Assembly: GCA_947457025.1 (NCBI GenBank)
Contig: CANGUI010000028.1
Span: 1 to 12,848, forward strand
DNA: 12,848 bases
Source: Flammeovirgaceae bacterium
GTDB taxonomy: Bacteria > Bacteroidota > Bacteroidia > Cytophagales > Cyclobacteriaceae
Direction: 5' to 3'
This document shows, one piece after another, positions 8,022 through 12,848 of the stretch; position 1 is the first letter of the stretch; each line of letters opens with the position of its first letter. The translations under genes were made by a program, and so were the position numbers. Under the pieces are notes generated by a model. It was given only the letters and a program-made list of their open reading frames with translations, made no database searches and was not told the origin of the DNA.

Positions 8022-9635
8022 ATGCAACGGGCACAGCTTTTGATCGGATTCCTCTTGGTGGGAATACCGGCATTATCGCAAAACTTCACATCGTCAAACC
8101 TGCCAATTGTTATTATCAACACGTTTGGAACAGCGATTCCAGACGAGCCGAAAATTCCCGCAACGATGGGGATCATCAATCGGGGTGCTGGCTTGCGCAA
8201 CCAGACTACAGATACCTTCAATGATTACAATGGCCGAATTGGCATTGAGATCCGTGGTTCTTCGTCGCAATCGTTTCCCAAGAAACAGTATGGCATTGAA
8301 CTAAAGACTGATGGAGGTGCTGATCGGAGTGCAAGTTTATTGGGCATGCCTCCGGAAGAAGACTGGGTGCTTTTTGGCCCCTACAATGACAAGTCGTTGA
8401 TGCGTGATGTCCTTACCTACCTGCTGACGCGCTCACTCCATCACGTGTATGCGCCCAGGGCCCGATACTGCGAAGTCGTCATCAACAACGAATATCAGGG
8501 TGTTTATGCCATGATCGAAAAAATTAAGCGTGATGATAATCGGGTGGATATTGCCAGGTTGGAGCCGAGTGATAATGCAGGGGTCGAGTTGACGGGTGGT
8601 TACATCCTGAAAATTGACAAAACAGAGGGCGATAGCGGCCCGGGCTTCAATTCCCGGATATCGCCATTTCCAAACCCACGTTTACAGACCATTACCTATC
8701 AATACGAGTATCCCGCTTTTGACGAAATCACAAATGCTCAAAAGACGTACATCCAGAATTTTATCCATGCATTTGAAGAGGCCCTGGCCGGGCCCAACTT
8801 TACGGATCGTCAAACTGGCTATTACCGGTATCTTGATGTTGATTCGTTTGTGGATTATCTGATTGTCAATGAACTCACCCGTAACATCGATGGGTATCGG
8901 ATCAGCACTTTCCTGTATAAGCAAAAAGATACCGACGGTGGAAAATTGGTAATGGGGCCAGTATGGGATTTTAACCTTGCATTTGGAAATGTTGACTATT
9001 GTTCCGGTGGCAACATCGCTGGTTTTGCCTATGATTTTAACTCTATTTGCAGTAATGATGGGTGGCTGGTACCCTTTTGGTGGCACCGTTTGTTGCAGGA
9101 TCATTCATTCAGAAATCGCCTCGGTGGTCGCTGGGAAAGCCTGCGAGCCGGGGTGCTGAGCACGGACCGGATCCATGCCCGTATTGACAGCATCTCCACC
9201 TTGTTGAACGAATCACAGCAACGTAACTTTCAGCGTTGGCCGGTTCTCGGCCGATATGTGTGGCCCAATTTTTATGTTGGACCAACCTATCAATCGGAGG
9301 TAAACTGGCTGAAGAACTGGATTTCGATGCGCGTAACCTGGCTGGATAACAATTTCCCGAAGTTTGATCCCACGGCAGTCACGGAATCAAATGGTGCTTT
9401 TCACATCTTCCCGAATCCCGTGCGCGAAAAGCTTTGGTTGCAATGGGGTGAAGCGAATGCCGAATCCGCTGAAATCCGAATCTACAACGTGCGGGGTAGC
9501 CTGGTCCGGGATATGCAGATTGTGGTTGATCAACCCGTTGCGCTTGATATCCGGGATCTCGGTCCCGGGTTTTATTATATCCAGGCTCGGAGCGGGGGCC
9601 TTACAGCGAGCGGAAAATTCATCATCCAGTATTGA
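8022..9635 (+). CDS. Secreted CotH-family kinase homologue with type IX sorting tail
   Basis: The protein has 537 residues from the ATG at 8022. A GTG at 8007 would add five residues, but the ATG gives a clean signal peptide (RAQLLIGFLLVGIPALS, cleavage likely before QN at about 20). The body is a CotH kinase domain, related to Bacillus spore-coat CotH, an atypical secreted protein kinase. Evidence is EIRGSSSQSFPKKQYGIELK (about 76-95), EDWVLFGPYNDKSLMRD (about 113-129), and the strongly conserved GPVWDFNLAFGN (about 312-323) with the metal-binding aspartate Asp316. Residues 458-537 form a Por secretion tail (FPNPVREKLWLQW, IYNVRGSLV, LGPGFYYIQ, ending KFIIQY), which directs export by the type IX system and often surface anchoring. 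Its substrate is unknown. The gene starts 28 bases after the E1 gene. Confidence 0.93.
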   Translation: MQRAQLLIGFLLVGIPALSQNFTSSNLPIVIINTFGTAIPDEPKIPATMGIINRGAGLRNQTTDTFNDYNGRIGIEIRGSSSQSFPKKQYGIELKTDGGADRSASLLGMPPEEDWVLFGPYNDKSLMRDVLTYLLTRSLHHVYAPRARYCEVVINNEYQGVYAMIEKIKRDDNRVDIARLEPSDNAGVELTGGYILKIDKTEGDSGPGFNSRISPFPNPRLQTITYQYEYPAFDEITNAQKTYIQNFIHAFEEALAGPNFTDRQTGYYRYLDVDSFVDYLIVNELTRNIDGYRISTFLYKQKDTDGGKLVMGPVWDFNLAFGNVDYCSGGNIAGFAYDFNSICSNDGWLVPFWWHRLLQDHSFRNRLGGRWESLRAGVLSTDRIHARIDSISTLLNESQQRNFQRWPVLGRYVWPNFYVGPTYQSEVNWLKNWISMRVTWLDNNFPKFDPTAVTESNGAFHIFPNPVREKLWLQWGEANAESAEIRIYNVRGSLVRDMQIVVDQPVALDIRDLGPGFYYIQARSGGLTASGKFIIQY

Positions 9636-9638
9636 GCA

Positions 9639-9794
9639 ATGAGAGGCCCTTTTTCGAAAATCATCCGGGTTCTACTGAGGCTGGCCGCCAGACTGATTTT
9701 TTTTGTGTTTCGGCTGGGGTCGCACCAGATAGGTTACGCGCACGATGCAAAACCAGAATGCTTACAACCTGGCGCTCCACGTGAGCTGTCATGA
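9639..9794 (+). CDS. Small hypothetical frame after the CotH-like gene
   Basis: An ATG three bases after the CotH-like stop opens 51 codons. The N-terminal half is basic and hydrophobic (KIIRVLLRLAARLIFFVF), like a single membrane helix or signal anchor, and the rest shows no pattern. Its TGA overlaps the next frame's ATG as ATGA. I do not recognise it, and it may be a chance frame or the head of a frameshifted gene. Confidence 0.2.
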   Translation: MRGPFSKIIRVLLRLAARLIFFVFRLGSHQIGYAHDAKPECLQPGAPRELS

Positions 9795-10213
9795 TGTTTT
9801 ACTGCATGAGAAGAATAGCTACACGCCCTTTTCTTGTCACTGCTGCCATGGCTGTTTGTCCTCGCTTGCTGCGTTTTCAAACAGAAATGGTTCCTGCCAA
9901 ATTCGTTATGAATTATTTCTTGGTGACTGGGTTTGGGTTTTTCCTGACGGCGTGTGTTTTGATGCCCGAGCGGGTTGCCTCGTGGAATCGTTTTCTCATG
10001 CCGTGTATCGCCGAATATGGGAAAGCCCCCAATCCCATGGAACGTGTACCGGTTGTAACGAGCCTGGAATCACGGTGTACCCGGATCGAATATGTAGCTA
10101 ACCTGCCTCAATGGCCTACCGTCGAAGTGCGCATGAGGTTCGCTACGCAGGGCCTTGCGATAGTCCTGTTTAAAGTGGATACTTCGACTGAAGAATACTA
10201 CTCGCGAACATGA
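9791..10213 (+). CDS. Hypothetical protein, doubtful
   Basis: This 140-codon frame begins with two ATGs. It overlaps the small frame upstream and the DUF2490-like gene downstream by ATGA at both ends. Residues 42-56 (NYFLVTGFGFFLTAC) are hydrophobic, and LTAC resembles a lipobox but is far from the N-terminus, so a later start (for example Met40) would give a short lipoprotein-like product of about 100 residues. The alternative frame 9745-10101 is also open but very cysteine-rich and less protein-like. The stretch between two secure genes is about 570 bases, so something may be encoded here, possibly in decayed form. No family recognised. Confidence 0.3.
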   Translation: MMFYCMRRIATRPFLVTAAMAVCPRLLRFQTEMVPAKFVMNYFLVTGFGFFLTACVLMPERVASWNRFLMPCIAEYGKAPNPMERVPVVTSLESRCTRIEYVANLPQWPTVEVRMRFATQGLAIVLFKVDTSTEEYYSRT

Positions 10214-10908
10214 GATCGCTTCTATGTCTTATCACTGCATTGGCCTCTGTTTCAGGGTTGGCACAGGTTCCTGTACGTGACAACTGGCTTTGGCTTTCGG
10301 CGGAGCTGCAAAAAGAGCTAGCGAAAGATCTGGTAATCGCCATTAACGCCGAGACTCGGCTAAATGAAAATTATCGAAACGTTCGCTCCTATTTTGGAGA
10401 AGTGGAAGTTAGCTATAAGCTGAATAAGTACTTTTCGGGAAGTATCCAGTACCGTTATGGGGGGCGGGAGAATGATGTTTCTGACTTCGTGCGCGGCCAA
10501 CGCATAACGGGCTACCTGTACGGGCGTTTCAAAATCAGAAAATTTTCCTTCGCCAACCGGCTCGGGTATTTCCAACAGTATCTCAAGTTGGATGCGGGTG
10601 ACGATCGAATCAATCCGGAAACCTACTGGCGCAATCGCTTTCAGGCCAAGTACAAGATGAGCAAGGCCATCGAGCCACTGATGAGCATCGAATTTTTTTA
10701 CCGGACATTTGATGATCGCAATCGCATAGATGAGTGGCGATATGCGTTGGGACTTGAAATCGAGTTGAATAAACAGCATACCTTGAAACCCGTATTTCTT
10801 CTCTCCCGTCAAGTCAATGTCCGGCGTCCCGACATCCGAAATATTCTGAGTGTCGGTTATGTGTATTCAATTCCCCTTAAAAAGCGGAACCAGAATAGCA
10901 AATCCTGA
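10210..10908 (+). CDS. DUF2490-like outer membrane beta-barrel protein
   Basis: This 232-residue protein has a signal peptide (RSLLCLITALASVSGLA, cleavage likely before QV at about 19). The rest alternates short amphipathic strands rich in Tyr, Phe and Arg: NWLWLSAELQKEL, VRSYFGEVEVSYKLN, SGSIQYRYGG, FANRLGYFQQYLKL, SIEFFYRTF, WRYALGLEIELN and ILSVGYVYSIPL. This layout and length match the DUF2490 family of Bacteroidota outer membrane proteins, whose function is unknown. The chain ends in a basic tail (KKRNQNSKS) after the last strand. The ATG overlaps the preceding frame's TGA by ATGA. The start is secure because the signal peptide begins there. The repeat-protein gene starts 43 bases downstream. 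Confidence 0.72.
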   Translation: MRSLLCLITALASVSGLAQVPVRDNWLWLSAELQKELAKDLVIAINAETRLNENYRNVRSYFGEVEVSYKLNKYFSGSIQYRYGGRENDVSDFVRGQRITGYLYGRFKIRKFSFANRLGYFQQYLKLDAGDDRINPETYWRNRFQAKYKMSKAIEPLMSIEFFYRTFDDRNRIDEWRYALGLEIELNKQHTLKPVFLLSRQVNVRRPDIRNILSVGYVYSIPLKKRNQNSKS

Positions 10909-10951
10909 TATCCGGTTTTTACCTATCTTACATCATATTTCTGTTGAGTGT

Positions 10952-12848
10952 ATGGTGTTCGTATACCCAAACCGGTTAACATTAGTGCGGTGGGCCATTG
11001 TCGGCTTACTCGTAACGGCCGTTGTGGGGTCTGGTTACGGTCAGAACACGAAGGGTGACCGCCCTCAGCAGAATCAGCGCCAGGTGCGGGAGACCCGCAA
11101 TAAATCGATCTTCCGAAAGGAGCGAACCCGAACACGGGATATTTCTGGCCGGCGGCTGCGAACCTTGAATAAGTCCTCCGCTAATCGGGCCAATACAACA
11201 TACCGACAACCCAATCCTTATGCCAGCCGCAGCCGGGTGAATAATAACGTACCTTCTCGCACGCGGGTGCGCGTGAATACATCCCGACCTCGGGAAACAC
11301 GACGGGCTTGGGTTGGCGATATCGCGGGCAAACCGATAAGACGAGTACAACCCAGAAAAACAGAGGCGGCTCGAACGAACATTTACGCACAACGCGGGCC
11401 CTTGGTGCGCAACTTCCGGCGTAGTCCGCGGGAACAGCGAACATTTCGGGTGACCGGCCAAACTGCCTCTGGTTCTCCGGTTATACGCCGAACGCCTAAA
11501 CCCATATCGAAGCCGTGGCGCGGTAATCTTAGGGGCCAACGGGTTCAGGTACGATCTGCTACCAGCCGGATAAAAAATATCTATCCGCAGCGAAATCCTT
11601 TTTCGGCTTTCGGGCGTTTTCCGGAGCCGTCCGATAAACGCGAAAAAAAGTCGAAGATGCGCAGCACACAGGTGCGTACTGTTTCTGCCCTGCGCCGTCG
11701 CGTGGGGGGGCAACCAGCGCCTGTTTCGGTTAGCGGTCGGTCGAGGGTTACACCCGGACGTAAAAATGTGTATTGGGGAAAGGAGAAACGCAAAGGCAGG
11801 GCCGTTACAACCGATCTGGCCGGCCGCCCCTTGCGAACCCGGAATTTCAGGTCTGCTACTCCCGCACTCGTTGATCGAGATACACTACGTACTTTTCGTA
11901 AGCGTCCTGTATCAACTGCACTGCGATGGAGTGAGCGTAAAAGGCCCGCGTCTGCAACACGTGGCCCTCGAGTGTGGAAAGGAGACCTTGCCGGAAGCCC
12001 GGTTCGGAAGCGGAAACCAAAAACGACATTCAATGTGAAAGGTCCGTTGGCCCCCACCTATCCCGGGGCCAGTGCCTGGTTCCTGGGTCGAGCTTTGAGG
12101 AAAACAAAGGGAGCAAAACCGTTCAAAGGTGGTGGGTCGGTAAGCGATGGAGCCCGTAACAATCGAGGTCAACCTATTCCGGTACGGCAGGGGGGTGGTG
12201 CTTCCGGGCCTGGCGCGCAATACCGCGGGCGTATAAACTTCTATAAACAACGTGGCTTTGAAACGCAGGGCAGCGGTTACCGTGGTAAACTCGACTTCTA
12301 CCGGCAGCGTGGTATCGAAACGAGCGGGGGGCGTTACCGGGGAAAGATCAAGTCTTCCAGGCCGCAACGTGGGGGAGGTAGTGTTAGTGGTCGCCCGCTC
12401 GATAATGGAGGGCGCCCCGTACTGGTGCGAATGGGTGGACGTGGTTCGCTTGAGGGTGGCGTCTATCGCGGCAAGCTGGACTTTTACAAACAGCGCGGAA
12501 TTCAAACAGCGGGTGGAAACTTTAAAGGCAGATTAAAGGGTTCGAAACCCGTGAAAGGCGGTGGCAGCGTCAGTAGTCGGTCGCGCAACAATGGGGATCG
12601 CCCGGTAGCGGTGCGTACCGGCGGCCGTGGCTCTCTTGAGGGAGGCATGTACCGTGGCAAATTAGATTTTTACAAACAACGCGGAGTCGAAACTGCCGGA
12701 GGAAAATTTAAAGGCAAATTAGATTTTTACAAACAACGCGGAATCGAAGCGGCCAGTGGAAACTTCAAAGGAAAATTAAAGGCTTCGAAACCGTTAAAAG
12801 GCGGTGGCAGCATCAGCAGCCGGCCGCGCAACAACGGTGATCGTCCGG
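10952..12848 (+). CDS. Exported arginine-rich repeat protein, 5' part (gene runs off the window)
   Basis: A single frame is open from ATG 10952 to the end of the window: 632 codons and no stop. Residues 13-32 (RWAIVGLLVTAVVGSGYGQN) look like a signal peptide with cleavage near GYG/QN, so the product should be exported. Residues 31-390 are rich in Arg, Thr, Ser and Pro. I count about 70 Arg in 360 residues (19%) against about 17 Asp plus Glu, and no cysteine anywhere. Four copies of a W-x-G-D-[IL]-A-G-x-P-x-R-like motif lie in this part. From about residue 391 it becomes a mosaic of K-G-G-G-S modules and 19-residue [YF]-[RK]-G-K-L-D-F-Y-K-Q-R-G modules. The strong positive charge suggests binding to polyanions such as LPS, DNA or teichuronic-like polymers, or to the cell wall, but that is inference. 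It follows a DUF2490-like outer membrane gene by 43 bases; a near-match to the -7 box (TATTTCTG, 10936-10943) lies in the gap. No named family recognised. Confidence 0.88.
   Translation, partial: MVFVYPNRLTLVRWAIVGLLVTAVVGSGYGQNTKGDRPQQNQRQVRETRNKSIFRKERTRTRDISGRRLRTLNKSSANRANTTYRQPNPYASRSRVNNNVPSRTRVRVNTSRPRETRRAWVGDIAGKPIRRVQPRKTEAARTNIYAQRGPLVRNFRRSPREQRTFRVTGQTASGSPVIRRTPKPISKPWRGNLRGQRVQVRSATSRIKNIYPQRNPFSAFGRFPEPSDKREKKSKMRSTQVRTVSALRRRVGGQPAPVSVSGRSRVTPGRKNVYWGKEKRKGRAVTTDLAGRPLRTRNFRSATPALVDRDTLRTFRKRPVSTALRWSERKRPASATRGPRVWKGDLAGSPVRKRKPKTTFNVKGPLAPTYPGASAWFLGRALRKTKGAKPFKGGGSVSDGARNNRGQPIPVRQGGGASGPGAQYRGRINFYKQRGFETQGSGYRGKLDFYRQRGIETSGGRYRGKIKSSRPQRGGGSVSGRPLDNGGRPVLVRMGGRGSLEGGVYRGKLDFYKQRGIQTAGGNFKGRLKGSKPVKGGGSVSSRSRNNGDRPVAVRTGGRGSLEGGMYRGKLDFYKQRGVETAGGKFKGKLDFYKQRGIEAASGNFKGKLKASKPLKGGGSISSRPRNNGDRP
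11309..12007 (+). repeat. Four degenerate W-x-G-D-[IL]-A-G-x-P-x-R motifs
   Basis: Within the arginine-rich part of the repeat protein the motif occurs as WVGDIAGKPIR (11309-11341), WRGNLRGQRV (11516-11545, degenerate), TDLAGRPLR (11810-11836, with a W 11 residues before the TD) and WKGDLAGSPVR (11975-12007). Spacing is irregular, from about 50 to 100 residues. These look like old, diverged copies of one module, separated by Arg/Pro/Ser-rich linkers. Confidence 0.6.
12221..12848 (+). repeat. Mosaic of 57-base (B) and 129-base (A) coding repeats
   Basis: In-frame modules follow each other without gaps: B1 12221-12277, B2 12278-12334, A1 12335-12463, B3 12464-12520, A2 12521-12649, B4 12650-12706, B5 12707-12763, A3 12764 onward, cut by the window end. 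B is 19 residues, consensus [YF]-[RK]-G-K-L-D-F-Y-K-Q-R-G-x-E-T-x-G-G-x. A is 43 residues: it starts [YF]-[RK]-G-[KR]-[LI]-K, then S-[KR]-P-x-[KR]-G-G-G-S-[VI]-S, an N-N-G-x-R-P stretch and G-G-R-G-S-L-E-G-G. An earlier, looser A-like segment (KPFKGGGSVS and NN) sits at about 12116-12220. A and B begin with the same [YF]-[RK]-G-[KR] edge, so they are probably relatives. Confidence 0.85.
12656..12742 (+). repeat. Exact 30-base direct repeat at 57-base spacing
   Basis: Bases 12656-12685 and 12713-12742 are identical over 30 bases, from GGCAAATTAGA through to CAACGCGGA, exactly one B module (57 bases) apart. Older B copies (B1-B3) encode the same residues with different codons, so B4/B5 is a recent tandem duplication or gene-conversion product. 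Confidence 0.8.

Noticed and set aside
9745..10101. Plus-strand 118-codon cysteine-rich frame
   Set aside because: Competes with the 9791-10213 frame; scattered cysteines show no regular C-x2-C pairing, and it ends about 110 bases short of the next gene without coupling.
11006..11713. Minus-strand open frame of 235 codons opposite the repeat protein
   Set aside because: The plus strand is open without a stop from 10952 with a signal peptide and recognisable repeats. GC-rich Arg codons on the plus strand remove stops from the complement, giving a shadow frame.
11912..12505. Minus-strand open frame of 197 codons
   Set aside because: It lies antisense across the plus-strand repeat modules, whose conserved periodicity is in the plus frame; the minus product is a compositional by-product.
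12221..12848. CRISPR-like or satellite array
   Set aside because: Repeats are in-frame coding modules with synonymous divergence and no unique spacers.

Overview
The window looks like chromosomal DNA of a Bacteroidota bacterium, most likely of the Cytophagales type. The clues are a secreted CotH-family protein with a C-terminal type IX secretion (Por) sorting tail, a fused alpha/beta 2-oxoacid dehydrogenase E1, recR starting with GTG directly behind clpS, and TAnnTTTG-like boxes close to several starts. Base composition is moderate, and no tRNA, rRNA, CRISPR array or insertion sequence was seen. The assignment rests on recognising protein families by eye, with no database search.

Layout: (1) 1-105 is the tail of an unidentified gene, followed by about 375 bases with no convincing gene. 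(2) 481-1935, minus strand, is a sodium:solute symporter. (3) Divergent from it are clpS (2027-2317) and recR (2329-2937), 11 bases apart. (4) 3172-5356 is a tight pair: a class I aminotransferase and a heptose-7-phosphate kinase (RfaE1/HldA type), separated by one base and ended by a strong hairpin. (5) 5357-6013 holds no intact gene but has a stop-poor frame that may be an eroded gene. (6) 6014-7993 is a fused E1 alpha/beta dehydrogenase. (7) 8022-10908 is an envelope block: a secreted CotH-like kinase homologue, two doubtful small frames joined by ATGA overlaps, and a DUF2490-like outer membrane protein. (8) From 10952 a single open frame runs 632 codons off the end of the window. It encodes an exported, cysteine-free, arginine-rich protein that ends, within the window, in a mosaic of 19- and 43-residue repeats.

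The left half is housekeeping: protein quality control (ClpS), recombinational repair (RecR), amino acid metabolism, LPS heptose supply and branched-chain or pyruvate-type oxoacid oxidation. The right half is surface biology. The most unusual object is the repeat protein at 10952-12848. It has an N-terminal signal sequence, about 19% arginine over its first several hundred residues, four copies of a degenerate W-x-G-D-[IL]-A-G-x-P-x-R motif, and then alternating [YF]-[RK]-G-K-L-D-F-Y-K-Q-R-G and K-G-G-G-S modules. I do not recognise a named family for it. Its neighbours suggest a cell-surface or periplasmic structural role, but that is inference.
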